This document shows positions 8,115 through 17,140 of a stretch of DNA of 64,000 nucleotides, in pieces; positions within the stretch are counted from its first letter, which is position 1; each line of letters begins with the position of its first letter. The DNA is from Bacillus sp. ISL-34 (GTDB taxonomy: Bacteria > Bacillota > Bacilli > Bacillales > DSM-1321). Location: positions 62,001 through 126,000 of the forward strand of contig NZ_JAGGQJ010000031.1 in NCBI RefSeq assembly GCF_018613325.1. The letters are read 5' to 3'. The translations under genes and the position numbers were made by a program. The notes under the pieces are model-generated. The model worked only from the letters and a program-made list of their open reading frames with translations. It had not been told where the DNA came from and made no database searches.

Positions 8115-9467
8115 CGCCATTTTTTTATATTTCACTTGCTGTATGAACCGTAAGCGAGCCGCCAAGCCTATAGCTCCGAGAGCCAAGCCGGAAATTAAGC
8201 CGATCCAATACCCAAAGGCTCCCATATCGGTATACTTTGCAAAGAAAAAGCCAATGGGAAGCCCGAGAATCCAGTAGGAGACCAGTGACATCGCAAATGT
8301 GACATTAACATCTTTATATCCACGCAATATACCCTGAATGGGTGCCTGGAGGGCATCCGATATCTGAAAGAAGATCGCATATATTAAAAAATGTGACGTC
8401 AGCATCATTACCTCATGATCTTTAGTGTATAAAGAGGCCACAGGTTCACGGAAGAGGAAGAGGATGTTCGACAAAACGAGCGACATCGTCAAGGCCAGCG
8501 AAATGCCAATCCAGCTATACACTTTGGCATCTTTATAACGGGTTGCCCCAATTTCAAATCCAATGACGATCGTCAATGCCATGGATATACTTAGCGGTAT
8601 CATATAAAGCAGGGAAGCAAAATTCATGGCAATCTGATGCGATGCAATCGTCACGGTATCATACTTACTCATCAAAAGGGTGACGGCCGAGAAAATGCTT
8701 GTTTCAAAAAAGATAGCCAGCCCGATGGGTACCCCAATCAATAATAGAGACCGCCATTCTTTCCAGGAAACCCGGAAAAATTCACTGAAAACCTTATATG
8801 TCGAAAATGGGTTGATTTTTATCACAACAAGGATGGCCACCAGGGCAATTAACCAATAAGTAATGGCAGTGGCATACCCGGAACCGACACCGCCAAGTTC
8901 GGGGAATCCAAGCTTTCCGTAGATTAACAGATAATTAAATAGGACATTTACGGGGAGTGCACACAAGGTTATGATCATGGAAATCCTGGTCTGCCCCAGA
9001 GCATCAATGAAGGCCCTCAATGCATTATAAACGAATAAAGGAATGATACCGAGTGAAAGGGCGATCAAATAATCATGAGCAACCATGTGGACACTATCTT
9101 CAAGGTCCATGGCATTCAATACGGGGTTCAAAGAAAACGCCCCAATGATTAAAATGAACAAGGCTAAAGCGACAGCTAAATAAATGGCCTGCATCACGGA
9201 ATAGGAAACGGATTTAGACTGCCTGGAACCGACCAGCTGTGAAACCACCGGCGTTAAGGCAATCAATATCCCGCTCAGCCCCGTATACACGGGTGTCCAG
9301 AGCGAACTGCCGATGGAGACGCCAGCAACGTCCTGAGTGCTGTATTGTCCCGACATCATCACATCAAAAAAAGTCATGGCATACATGCTGATTTGGGTGA
9401 TCAGGATAGGTATCAATATATAAAATAACAGGCGGATCTTTTGTGATTTAGTATAAGTCTGATTCAT
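8112..9467 (-). CDS. MATE-family multidrug efflux transporter
   Basis: A 451-residue integral membrane protein with about 12 transmembrane segments in two homologous halves. Typical MATE features are the N-terminal PILITQISMYAMTFFDVMMSG stretch split across the first helices, the QLVGS and VNVLFNYLLIYGKLGFPELGG segments, and the second-half repeat (FQISDALQAPIQGILRGYKD). It probably exports cationic drugs or metabolites in exchange for sodium or protons. The ATG follows GAGGTACTTTA. It is downstream of an mscS-type gene on the same strand but separated by a terminator, so it is probably its own unit. Confidence 0.9.
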   Translation of the reverse strand: MNQTYTKSQKIRLLFYILIPILITQISMYAMTFFDVMMSGQYSTQDVAGVSIGSSLWTPVYTGLSGILIALTPVVSQLVGSRQSKSVSYSVMQAIYLAVALALFILIIGAFSLNPVLNAMDLEDSVHMVAHDYLIALSLGIIPLFVYNALRAFIDALGQTRISMIITLCALPVNVLFNYLLIYGKLGFPELGGVGSGYATAITYWLIALVAILVVIKINPFSTYKVFSEFFRVSWKEWRSLLLIGVPIGLAIFFETSIFSAVTLLMSKYDTVTIASHQIAMNFASLLYMIPLSISMALTIVIGFEIGATRYKDAKVYSWIGISLALTMSLVLSNILFLFREPVASLYTKDHEVMMLTSHFLIYAIFFQISDALQAPIQGILRGYKDVNVTFAMSLVSYWILGLPIGFFFAKYTDMGAFGYWIGLISGLALGAIGLAARLRFIQQVKYKKMA

Positions 9468-9555
9468 TAAAGTACCTCAATATCAATATTTGGAATTTTC
9501 AACACAATGAAAGAATTATATCACATATGCGTGTAATGTTTTAAAGTTTTTAAGT

Positions 9556-9589
9556 AAAAAAAGACTTGCCGTTTTGGGCAAGTCTTTTT
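9556..9589 (-). terminator. Rho-independent terminator after the MscS-type gene
   Basis: Perfect stem AAAGACTTGCC / GGCAAGTCTTT with a T-tract on the minus strand. Confidence 0.85.
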
Positions 9590-9590
9590 G

Positions 9591-10703
9591 TCAGTCGCGC
9601 ATGGATTCAAAATCATTCATGGCTTCCATATTTGATTCTTTTTGAAGAATGAAGGCCTGGGAAGGGATGGCAATTTGTACATCTTCCTGTTCCAATATCT
9701 CCATTATTTTAAAGTTTACATCTTCTTTGATTGATAAATATCCTCCAAAGTCCGTCGCTTTCGTGAAGAAATAAAGGTAAAGATTGAAACCGGAATGACT
9801 GAACTCATCAAATTTAACAAAAATCGTTTCCGGATGTACTTCAGGATGATCAATCAGCATTCTTTCTATGTCTTTAATGACATTTTCCAATTTTTCTTTT
9901 GGTGTCGTGACATTCACACCCAAATGGAAGGCAATCTGTCTTTTGCCCATCTTGGACCAGTTGATGATTGGTTCATTCGAAAGGGTCGCATTTGGGACTG
10001 TAACTAAAGCCTGGGCAAAAGTCCGGACTTTGGTGCTTCGGAATGTGATGTCTTCAATGGTTCCCTCCACACTTGGAGTTTTGACCCAATCTCCTATGGT
10101 AAAAGGTTTTTCGGTAACGATGACGATACCTCCAAAGAAATTGCTGACTGTATCTTTAGCGGCAAGAGCGAAAGCCAATCCACCCAATCCAAGCCCTGCA
10201 ACAAATCCATCGACATTAAATCCCCATTCTTCCGCAATGATGGAGGCACCAAAAGCAATGATGATTAATTTAATGATTTTCGTAAAGAACGGCATGACGA
10301 TTTGATCGACTTCCAATCCGAATTTACTTACTAATTTCGGAAATAAAATGGTTAAGATCGAACTGATATTGAAAACCGTCCAAAAGAATAAAAAGACAAA
10401 AAACGATCTATATATTTTCGATCTGAATTCAACCGAAGGTGAGTCGATCGGAAAATAGTGCAGTGATATAATAACACCAATCAAAACGATAAGCCATCTT
10501 ACCGGCTGTTCTATAGCGAGCATTAAGTTGGCGGCAAATTCCACTTTGCGTTTTTCTGCAATTCGTAGAAAGAACTTGAATATATATGTAGTAAATACTT
10601 TCCGAAGCAAAAGGAAGATTAGAAAAATGCCAATGGAAATTCCTAATTTGGTCCAGGCTTCGATTCCATCAAATTGATCGAGTGATTCAGAAACTTCTTG
10701 CAA
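9591..10703 (-). CDS. MscS-family mechanosensitive channel
   Basis: A 370-residue membrane protein. Four or five N-terminal helices are followed by the glycine/alanine-rich pore helix (VAGLGLGGLAFALAAKDT) and the conserved NFFGGIVIVTEKPFTIGDWV of the MscS beta domain, then a cytoplasmic alpha-beta region. It should release solutes during hypo-osmotic shock; small MscS-like channels of Bacillus (YkuT type) are the closest idea. The start is TTG at 10703, placed 9 bases after GGAGG. A terminator follows. Confidence 0.9.
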   Translation of the reverse strand: MQEVSESLDQFDGIEAWTKLGISIGIFLIFLLLRKVFTTYIFKFFLRIAEKRKVEFAANLMLAIEQPVRWLIVLIGVIISLHYFPIDSPSVEFRSKIYRSFFVFLFFWTVFNISSILTILFPKLVSKFGLEVDQIVMPFFTKIIKLIIIAFGASIIAEEWGFNVDGFVAGLGLGGLAFALAAKDTVSNFFGGIVIVTEKPFTIGDWVKTPSVEGTIEDITFRSTKVRTFAQALVTVPNATLSNEPIINWSKMGKRQIAFHLGVNVTTPKEKLENVIKDIERMLIDHPEVHPETIFVKFDEFSHSGFNLYLYFFTKATDFGGYLSIKEDVNFKIMEILEQEDVQIAIPSQAFILQKESNMEAMNDFESMRD

Positions 10704-10905
10704 TGTATTACTCCTCCAATGTATCTTGTAGTATTGTAGAATACTAAGATTATAATATATTCATGCTGAAAAAGGAAAAATTATCGATGATTACATTTAT
10801 CATGGGGATTTTGCGGTTCACTGAATACTTTTTCAAGTTATTAATGGCAAGGATATATGGTAATATGGATGCAAAGTGATTTTTTAAGTTTGGAAGGTGG
10901 AAATA

Positions 10906-11985
10906 TTGACTAAGAAAATAGTATTTACCGGAGGCGGTTCTGCCGGTCATGTATCTGTTAATGCAGCAATCATCCCGGAATTTTTAAAGCATGATTGGGA
11001 TGTTACTTATATTGGTTCAAAAAAAGGAATTGAAAAAAATATTATCGAAACGGAATTTCCCGAGGTCCGTTATGAAACGATTTCCGTTGGGAAATTCCGG
11101 CGTTATCTATCTGTTGAAAATATGAAAGACCCTTTCCGGGTCATAAAAGGGATTTTTGATGCACGAAAAATATTGAAAAAGACCAAGCCGGATTTCATTT
11201 TTTCTAAGGGTGGATTCGTTTCGGTACCAGTCGTTTTGGCAGGCAGGATGCTGAGAATACCGATTGCGATACATGAATCGGATTATACGCCTGGTCTGGC
11301 TAATAAGATTGCCATGCCACTTGCATCGAAGATTTTCACTACCTTCCAGGAAACGGAAAAAGACCTTCCGAAAGAAAAGGCCATGTATCTTGGCGCTGTA
11401 TTGCGCGATGGGATTTTTAAGGGAAACGCTTCTGCTGGAAAGGCATTTTGTGGATTCACGAATAACAAACCGGTGTTACTCGTCATGGGCGGCAGCCTTG
11501 GGGCCGTTAAAATCAATAATTTGATTACGGATAACCTAGATGCCTTATTAAAGGATTACCAGATTATACACATTTGCGGGAAGGGAAATGTGAAAACGGA
11601 ATTGAAACAAAGGGGATATGCTCCTTTTGAATTCGTACATGAAGAATTATTCGATCTTTTGGCTGCAACTGATGTCGTTGTGTCAAGGGCAGGTTCAAAT
11701 TCAATCTTTGAATTCCTTGGTTTGCAAAAGCCGATGCTGCTTATCCCTCTAAGTGCCAATGCATCCCGTGGAGATCAAATCCTGAATGCGTCAAGCTTTG
11801 AAAAGCAGGGCTTTTGTAAAGTCATTCAAGAAGAAGAGCTAAATGACCGGATTTTTAATGCTACATTAGCGGATTTATTGGAACTATCGGATGAATATCA
11901 GGAGAAAATGCGTCAAAAACGCCCATTCAAAACGGCAGCTGAAATGTATGAATTATTACTTCAAGTAATGGCTGCAAAAAAATAA
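10906..11985 (+). CDS. MurG-like UDP-GlcNAc:lipid I transferase
   Basis: A 359-residue glycosyltransferase of family GT28. MurG transfers GlcNAc from UDP-GlcNAc to lipid I at the inner membrane face to make lipid II. The N-terminal GGGSAGHVSVN loop, KGGFVSVPVVLAGR, IHESDYTPGLANK, and the C-terminal VVSRAGSNSIFEF and PMLLIPLS are all family landmarks. The start is TTG at 10906 behind GGAAGGTGG; the GTG at 10897 lies inside that ribosome site. The gene is not in a division/cell-wall cluster, so it may be a second MurG, as some Bacillus species have. Whether a dcw copy exists cannot be seen here. Confidence 0.85.
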   Translation: MTKKIVFTGGGSAGHVSVNAAIIPEFLKHDWDVTYIGSKKGIEKNIIETEFPEVRYETISVGKFRRYLSVENMKDPFRVIKGIFDARKILKKTKPDFIFSKGGFVSVPVVLAGRMLRIPIAIHESDYTPGLANKIAMPLASKIFTTFQETEKDLPKEKAMYLGAVLRDGIFKGNASAGKAFCGFTNNKPVLLVMGGSLGAVKINNLITDNLDALLKDYQIIHICGKGNVKTELKQRGYAPFEFVHEELFDLLAATDVVVSRAGSNSIFEFLGLQKPMLLIPLSANASRGDQILNASSFEKQGFCKVIQEEELNDRIFNATLADLLELSDEYQEKMRQKRPFKTAAEMYELLLQVMAAKK

Positions 11986-12037
11986 GTATCAATCCCCTCT
12001 ATTCAGCATATCTTTTTCGAACAGAGGAGGGGGTAGA

Positions 12038-12187
12038 ATGGCTTATGAATATTCCAAAGGATGGTTCATTCAGCAGCTAAAAGCCGCAGGGATTAGCTAT
12101 CATCCAATTGAGAAAAAAAAGCTGGAGCTGTATAAAACCTATATTCTTAGGCGTTTATACGACGATCTGCAAAAAAGAAAATCATAA
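12038..12187 (+). CDS. DUF2639-type small protein (YflJ-like)
   Basis: A 49-residue basic protein starting at ATG behind GAGGAGGGGG. The pattern SKGWFIQQLKAAGI, HPIEKKKLELYKTY, ILRRLYDDL matches YflJ/DUF2639 proteins of Bacillus as I remember them. Function unknown. It lies 52 bases after murG and may be co-transcribed with it. A strong bidirectional terminator follows at once. Confidence 0.75.
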   Translation: MAYEYSKGWFIQQLKAAGISYHPIEKKKLELYKTYILRRLYDDLQKRKS

Positions 12188-12188
12188 C

Positions 12189-12226
12189 AAAGAACCGCAA
12201 CGTCGTTGACGTTGCGGTTCTTTTTA
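12189..12226. terminator. Strong bidirectional terminator
   Basis: Perfect 15-bp stem AAGAACCGCAACGTC / GACGTTGCGGTTCTT with a GTT loop; used by the YflJ-like gene and by the converging LrgB gene, whose stop lies in the T-tract. Confidence 0.92.
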
Positions 12227-12907
12227 TAGGAAATTACTTATAAAAGGAAAGAAACAGGAAATAAGGATACCTGCAATAGCCATTGCCGCACCTGCGACAG
12301 CCCCGGTAAACTCACTTTCCTGGGCAGCTTGAGCCGTTCCGAGACCATGAGCGATCGTACCATAAGCGATACCGCGTGCGAAGGGCATCGTGATGTTGAG
12401 TTTATCCATCATTTTTGGAGCGATCATCGTACCCAGCACCCCAGTCAAAATGACGAAGGCTGCTGATATATTGGAATTTCCGCCATAAAGTTCCGTGATT
12501 TCAACAGCGATGGGCACTGTAATGGATTTAACCGCCAATCCTTGGAGTATGAATTGCGGAAGTGAAAATGCTTTAGCGATGGCGAAGGCAATGATCAATG
12601 TGACCATAAGACCAAAAATCATGCCGCTAATTGCCGGCATTGCATATTTAACGATTATCTTTCTATTTTTATAAAGTGGTACGGCCAAAGCAACGGTAGC
12701 CGGTCCCAGGAAATAGGTGATGATGTCTTTTCCCGGTGAATAATCTTCGAAGTCCAAACCGCTGATCAGCAATACGAGAATAATTGTAACCGTACTGAAA
12801 AATACGGGCGTAGTAAAAGGTGATGGATGTTTAGCATAAATTTTTCTTCCAATTATATAGGCAAAGATGGTTATCAAGATGCTATAAGTTGTGATGAGCG
12901 CTGTCAT
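12224..12907 (-). CDS. LrgB/CidB-family membrane protein
   Basis: A 227-residue polytopic membrane protein of the LrgB family, the larger partner of CidA/LrgA. Landmarks are FTTPVFFSTVTIILVLL, PATVALAVPLYKN, VKSITVPIAVEI and RGIAYGTIAHGLGTAQA. In B. subtilis such pairs (PftAB/YwbHG) carry pyruvate or related acids; in staphylococci they affect autolysis. Its start overlaps the end of the upstream CidA gene by 26 bases, so the two are translationally coupled. Which of the two activities applies cannot be told from sequence. Confidence 0.88.
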   Translation of the reverse strand: MTALITTYSILITIFAYIIGRKIYAKHPSPFTTPVFFSTVTIILVLLISGLDFEDYSPGKDIITYFLGPATVALAVPLYKNRKIIVKYAMPAISGMIFGLMVTLIIAFAIAKAFSLPQFILQGLAVKSITVPIAVEITELYGGNSNISAAFVILTGVLGTMIAPKMMDKLNITMPFARGIAYGTIAHGLGTAQAAQESEFTGAVAGAAMAIAGILISCFFPFISNFL

Positions 12908-13274
12908 GCTGCTTAACCTCTCCTCTATGGGATAGCTTCTGAACAGTCCAAGCTGAAACGATGAATCCTAATATAAGGCTGATTCCCAATGTAAGTGCCA
13001 ATGGCAAACCGAATTCAATGAAAAACCATCCCATGGTCATTAAACTGATTGAAATGGGTATGAAGAAAAAGGCTAGGTGCTTTACCAAAAATCCTGAAGT
13101 AAGTTCGATCCACTCGACCTTTATAACCTTCGTCTGTAATAAACCGAATAACAGAATCATGCCGATGACGTTGCCTGGAATAGGTAAATGAAGTAAATGG
13201 GCTAAATAATAGCCAAGCTTGCAAATGATGAGCAGGATGATAAGCTGCACGATAAAAGCAAATGTTTTTTTCAT
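12882..13274 (-). CDS. CidA/LrgA-family holin-like protein
   Basis: A 130-residue protein with four transmembrane helices. The family signature LPIPGNVIGMILLFGLL and the FFFIPISISLMTMG segment are present, with a basic and His-rich cytoplasmic tail. It forms the small subunit of the CidA/CidB (LrgA/LrgB) pair with the overlapping gene. No LytTR/LytSR or LysR regulator gene is adjacent. The start lies behind GAAAGGACTTAATC. Confidence 0.88.
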   Translation of the reverse strand: MKKTFAFIVQLIILLIICKLGYYLAHLLHLPIPGNVIGMILLFGLLQTKVIKVEWIELTSGFLVKHLAFFFIPISISLMTMGWFFIEFGLPLALTLGISLILGFIVSAWTVQKLSHRGEVKQHDSAHHNL

Positions 13275-13397
13275 GATTAAGTCCTTTCAATGCCGCTTTG
13301 AATATATGGTTGAATTGGTCAATTGTATTCATTATAAAAAAATATCCCTAAAAAGAATAGGGATTTGCAGCAATCTATCTTAAACATCCTGTGTAAA

Positions 13398-13430
13398 TGG
13401 AAAAAAGAGCTTTCCAGGTTTGGAAGCTCC
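13398..13430 (-). terminator. Terminator downstream of the GNAT gene
   Basis: Read on the minus strand, GAGCTTCCA / TGGAAAGCTC stem followed by six T residues. Confidence 0.75.
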
Positions 13431-13480
13431 GGCCATTATATGAAAAGTTAAACTAAAGCCATATTGAAATGTTCTTCGCT

Positions 13481-14035
13481 TTATGCTTCAAGTAACTGCT
13501 GTTCGTCATCATCATGCTGTCTAAGGATATGAAAGGTGTATAAATCTTTAGGGATTTCATACAAATCGTAGATATCGCCTTCATGATTGATCTGATCATA
13601 AAGGGATTTTCTTGTTTCGTTGGCATTGACGGCATAGGGAAGCTTTTCTGCGGCTTTTATAGAGCGGATATTTTTTTTGCGAATACGCATGAAGACCGTT
13701 TCCAAACCGAGCTCGAAAAAAAGCTCTTTGAAGAAAGCGTCTTTTGCTATGGCATTATACCCTTTTCCATGATAAGGCTTGCCAAGCCATGTGCCTAAGA
13801 AACCTGCACCATTTTCAATATCGTATAAAGAAATACAACCGATGGGATTTTCCCATTCATCCAAGATTGTTCGTGAAATGAGTTGCCCAGCATCTTCGGC
13901 TTCGATCGTTTGCTTAGTAATGAAAACATATTCTTCATATGAATCTACCTTATGGCGCACGAAAGGGAAGACATCTGGATGCGTCATTTGTTCATAAAGA
14001 GAAAAACAATCAGAGAAATCTCTCTTTTTTAACAT
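13481..14035 (-). CDS. GNAT-family N-acetyltransferase
   Basis: A 184-residue acetyltransferase of the RimJ/RimL type. The acetyl-CoA site is seen in GTWLGKPYHGKGYNAIAKDA (residues about 95-115), followed by the strand/helix pair LETVFMRIRKKNIRSIKAAEKL. The C-terminal 40 residues are acidic and His/Gln rich. The substrate is unknown. The ATG at 14035 follows GGAGGGACGGAA; this ribosome site is part of a hairpin in an unusual 150-nt leader described separately. A terminator follows the gene, so it is a single-gene unit. Confidence 0.82.
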   Translation of the reverse strand: MLKKRDFSDCFSLYEQMTHPDVFPFVRHKVDSYEEYVFITKQTIEAEDAGQLISRTILDEWENPIGCISLYDIENGAGFLGTWLGKPYHGKGYNAIAKDAFFKELFFELGLETVFMRIRKKNIRSIKAAEKLPYAVNANETRKSLYDQINHEGDIYDLYEIPKDLYTFHILRQHDDDEQQLLEA

Positions 14036-14185
14036 TTCCGTCCCTCCGTTTGAGGGCAGTTCTTATGCGTAGTCGCTGCCCACCCTCGAAATTTTTTAAG
14101 TCGTTCATCAAAAAATTTCGGGGTGGGAATCGAACCCACTAGAACCGGAAACCGGTGGCGCACCATTTGCCTTCCCTATTTTTAT
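14036..14185 (-). promoter_or_regulatory. Structured leader of the GNAT gene with a tRNA T-arm-like element
   Basis: Read on the minus strand, this 150-nt leader holds GTGGG-TTCGATT-CCCAC (14139-14123), a perfect five-pair stem with a canonical tRNA T loop. Before it is a short hairpin ACCGG-TTT-CCGGT (14156-14144), placed like a long variable arm, and a GGC...GCC element. After it, CCCACCCCGAAATTTTTT (14127-14110) pairs with a near-perfect complement at 14097-14079, competing with the T arm for CCCAC. Then GGGCAG/CTGCCC (14081-14076 with 14059-14054) and GAGGG/CCCTC (14056-14052 with 14046-14042) compete, the latter burying the ribosome site. No acceptor stem closes the structure, so it is not a normal tRNA. 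It could be a tRNA remnant or a riboregulator. Confidence 0.45.
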
Positions 14186-14368
14186 TGTCAGAAATTATGC
14201 AAATCTAAAGACCCTTACGAAGGTATAATACTAAAAAAAAAACGGTTTGGGAATAGGTTTTTTGCCTTTTTTTTTCGTCAAATTTCAACTTTTTCTTGAA
14301 GGGTGAAATCGTAAGGCAAACGTCTGCATTTTTCCATGAAAAACTGATTTTTTCGCCCGCTTTTTTCT
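14186..14368. other. AT-rich spacer
   Basis: About 180 bases with long A and T runs between the GNAT leader and the uppP stop. No gene is supported; the poly-T stretches may help end uppP transcription, but no strong hairpin is seen. Confidence 0.4.
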
Positions 14369-15151
14369 TTAAAATTTACCTGTGAATTGCATGAATAAAA
14401 TGATTGCGCCGAGGGCCCACACATAAATGGAGAATATTTTCAGTGAACGCTTTTTTAAGAAATCGATCATCCATACTACGGCTATATAACCAAAGATTGC
14501 TGCGGCCAGGGTTCCGACGAAAAGCGCAGTGAGTGGAAGCCGTTCAACTTCTCCTGTAAAAATCGGTTTCATCTGAAATACGATGCCACCCGTAATGGCA
14601 GGAATTGAAAGCAAAAAGGAAAAATAGGCTGCAGTGGCCCTATCCAATCTGCAGAAGAGGCCGGCAGCTATCGTTAGGCCGGAGCGCGAAAGAGCAGGCA
14701 TGATGGCAGCAGCTTGGAAGGTACCGATGATCAGCGCATCTTTTATGGAAATTTCATTAAGGGATTTGCCCCCTTTTTTCACTCCGTCCGCTACCCATAA
14801 AATCAGTCCGGTCGCTAAAAATTCCCAGCCTATGGTCACACCTGTTTTTGAAAGGCCATCAAACCAATCCCCGAGTAAAATGCCGGCGATCACTGCAGGG
14901 ATCGTCCCAGCAATGAGAAGCAGAGTCATTTTGGAGAAAGGATTTTTCAAAATGGCAATAATGTCATTCTTATAGACGACCAATAATGCCAGCAAGGTGC
15001 CGATGTGGAGCATGGTATCCAGAAAAATGCCGGCCTCGTCAAGATGGAAGATATGCCGTCCTAAATATAAATGTCCAGTACTTGAAATAGGTAAAAATTC
15101 AGTCAAGCCTTGAATGACCCCAAGGATGAAGGCTTGAAATTCATTCAGCAA
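14369..15151 (-). CDS. uppP: Undecaprenyl-diphosphate phosphatase UppP/BacA
   Basis: A 260-residue membrane enzyme that removes one phosphate from undecaprenyl pyrophosphate, recycling the cell-wall lipid carrier; it also gives bacitracin tolerance. The catalytic region GLTEFLPISSTGHLYLG lies at residues 14-30, and a second motif reads PALSRSGLTIAAG where the family usually has PGxSRSG, a Gly to Ala change. Eight helices are visible. The start is TTG at 15151 after GGAGTGATG. It stands as a single gene. Confidence 0.92.
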   Translation of the reverse strand: MLNEFQAFILGVIQGLTEFLPISSTGHLYLGRHIFHLDEAGIFLDTMLHIGTLLALLVVYKNDIIAILKNPFSKMTLLLIAGTIPAVIAGILLGDWFDGLSKTGVTIGWEFLATGLILWVADGVKKGGKSLNEISIKDALIIGTFQAAAIMPALSRSGLTIAAGLFCRLDRATAAYFSFLLSIPAITGGIVFQMKPIFTGEVERLPLTALFVGTLAAAIFGYIAVVWMIDFLKKRSLKIFSIYVWALGAIILFMQFTGKF

Positions 15152-15466
15152 AAAAACATCACTCCATTCTAGAAGGTATAGGACAATCCATTATTTAAAC
15201 TGTATTCACAAGAATGATGAACATGTCCGGATTTTTCGTCATATGAATTGTGAATTGGTTTTATCAAGAAGGCTATGTTAAAGATAAAGGTTGATAATAT
15301 CGAAAAAATATGGATGACGGGGTTTCCTATATACTGGGGTTTCTAATGTTTACTTGGATATTTATGTTAAAATAAATATAAGATTGGTCTCCGCTTAAAC
15401 TACTACCGGGACAGGATAGTTAACAAGATATAGAATTACCAAATATGTTGAAAAGGAGGTCGCGTA
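15152..15466. other. Intergenic region between uppP and the ankyrin gene
   Basis: 315 AT-rich bases. A likely promoter for the ankyrin gene lies around 15350-15380 (GTTTACTTGG... TAAAATAAAT) and an AAAAGGAGG ribosome site is present before 15467. No gene seen. Confidence 0.4.
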
Positions 15467-15979
15467 ATGAATAAACGATTAAGAAAAAAAGTAAAAAAGA
15501 AAGAAAGAAACGAAATGATATGGGCTATTTATGATGGTCAAGTAGAAAAAATAGAAAAATTGATAAGTTCTGGTATAGATATTAATGGAAAAGATGAAAG
15601 TGGATATACAACTCTTCATTGGGCGACACAAGAAGGTCAATTAGATGTCATCAAACTACTTATATCCTTATGTGCCGATGTTAATATCAAAGACGAAGAA
15701 GGATTTTCTCCTTTATACCAAGCCGCTTCACAAGGAAACGTACAGATTGTTGATTATCTTATAGATAATGGTGCTGATATCGAAATCAAGTCTAATGACG
15801 GCACTACTCCTTTGATAATTGCCAGTTGTTATGACCATCTTGAAACAGTGAAGTTGCTAGTACAAAAGGGTTCGAACATCCATTCAAAAGTGGAGGATGG
15901 TAATAATGCCCTCTCTTTTGCGGAGGAATATGGAAATAAGGAAGTTGCTATTTTTCTAAGGGAGCAAGGAGAAAAATAG
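15467..15979 (+). CDS. Ankyrin-repeat protein
   Basis: A 170-residue soluble protein. A very basic start (NKRLRKKVKKKERN) is followed by four ankyrin repeats of about 33 residues, seen as ESGYTTLHWATQEGQLDVIK, EGFSPLYQAASQGNVQIVD, DGTTPLIIASCYDHLETVK and DGNNALSFAEEYGNKEVA. Such proteins act as protein-binding adaptors. The gene is more AT-rich than its neighbours and ends 18 bases before an insertion sequence, so it may be acquired. Ribosome site AAAAGGAGGTCGCGTA. Confidence 0.85.
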   Translation: MNKRLRKKVKKKERNEMIWAIYDGQVEKIEKLISSGIDINGKDESGYTTLHWATQEGQLDVIKLLISLCADVNIKDEEGFSPLYQAASQGNVQIVDYLIDNGADIEIKSNDGTTPLIIASCYDHLETVKLLVQKGSNIHSKVEDGNNALSFAEEYGNKEVAIFLREQGEK

Positions 15980-16031
15980 TTTAATATTCAACTAACGGCT
16001 GTTTTAGTAAAAAACTGACAGTGAAATAAAT

Positions 16032-16065
16032 GAGCTTGGAGATACATTTCCAAGTTCATTTTTTA
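16032..16065 (+). terminator. Terminator between the ankyrin gene and transposase
   Basis: GAGCTTGGA / TCCAAGTTC stem with a T-run; ends rightward transcription before it runs against the transposase gene. Confidence 0.65.
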
Positions 16066-16117
16066 TGTAAACCATTGATGAATATTTGTGATTTTCTATT
16101 TGAGATACTTTGTAATT

Positions 16118-17140
16118 TTAGAAAGGGATGCTTCTAAGTCTTAATGTATCTGCGGTTTCCCAAGTTCCAAGAACACTTGATAAAATAAGTATCAGCTTTT
16201 TCTTGCTTAAATCACTTTCCATTTTCCTAATGTCCAGGAATTGAAACCACACTAAATAGAGCTGTAAATACTTCGTGGAAACGCCATTAAATCGACTTAT
16301 CCATTTCTTTAGTCTGGAGTGGTAATTATTAATATTGTTAAGATGGTAGATTCCTTTCTTAACAAATTCTTTCTTACTGCCATTTATAATAATGTGTTCC
16401 AAATCGTTTTTAGCCGAATAAGATTTATATGAATTATGAGCATCAGAAATAAGCACCGTATCACTTTGGAAATGGGGTGTAAGGGTTACCTCGATTTGTT
16501 CGGTTAGAATTCTGCCTGAACCGACACGCTTTGAAAGAGTTGTTTTATTTCGGTCTCTTGCGACCAATACACAGACTTGTTCATTGGAGATACCTCTTTT
16601 TGACGCTGAACCACCACGCTTTCTTGATTTGCGAGTTTGGATAGCCTTTCGACCTTTATGACTCTCTAAGAAATAGGTTTCATCTACTTCTACTATTCCT
16701 TCAAATTCACCTACACTTTCTTTCGCAAGAGCAGACAACACTTTATGTCTCCAGTAAAAAGCAGTTACGTGAGTGATACCAACTATTTCGGCTGTATTAC
16801 GAAGAGATAGCCCCTTCAACATACATTCAATAAATGCAATCCATTTGTCTGCCTTTTTTGAACGATACATAGGTGAATTTGTTAAATCACAGCTCATTTT
16901 AAGACAATCTTTGCACTTATAACGTTGGCGACCATTTCGCTTTCCATAGCGAACAACTGACATACTTCCGCAATGACGACAATGAAAGCCGTGAGAAAAT
17001 TTCCTCTCCCTTAATTCACCTATTAAAGCTCCTTGTTGAGAAGCAAAAGGAGTAAAGTGGCGGGTAAGAAACCCTAAGATATACTCTTTATCCCTCTCAC
17101 TTAAAGAAGAAATATCAGCTAATATTGTCGCCACTGTCAT
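16118..17140 (-). CDS. IS1595-family (ISXO2-like) transposase
   Basis: A 340-residue DDE-type transposase. An N-terminal zinc ribbon has CRHC and CKDC pairs (about residues 55-88), then a helix-turn-helix-like segment (SLRNTAEIVGITHVTAFYWRH), and the ISXO2 catalytic domain with VEVDETYF, VLISDAHNSY and HLNNINNYHSRLKKW. I prefer the ATG at 17140, 8 bases after AAAAGGGG; the earlier ATG at 17161 precedes that site. The reading frame is intact, so the copy could be active. Confidence 0.9.
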   Translation of the reverse strand: MTVATILADISSLSERDKEYILGFLTRHFTPFASQQGALIGELRERKFSHGFHCRHCGSMSVVRYGKRNGRQRYKCKDCLKMSCDLTNSPMYRSKKADKWIAFIECMLKGLSLRNTAEIVGITHVTAFYWRHKVLSALAKESVGEFEGIVEVDETYFLESHKGRKAIQTRKSRKRGGSASKRGISNEQVCVLVARDRNKTTLSKRVGSGRILTEQIEVTLTPHFQSDTVLISDAHNSYKSYSAKNDLEHIIINGSKKEFVKKGIYHLNNINNYHSRLKKWISRFNGVSTKYLQLYLVWFQFLDIRKMESDLSKKKLILILSSVLGTWETADTLRLRSIPF

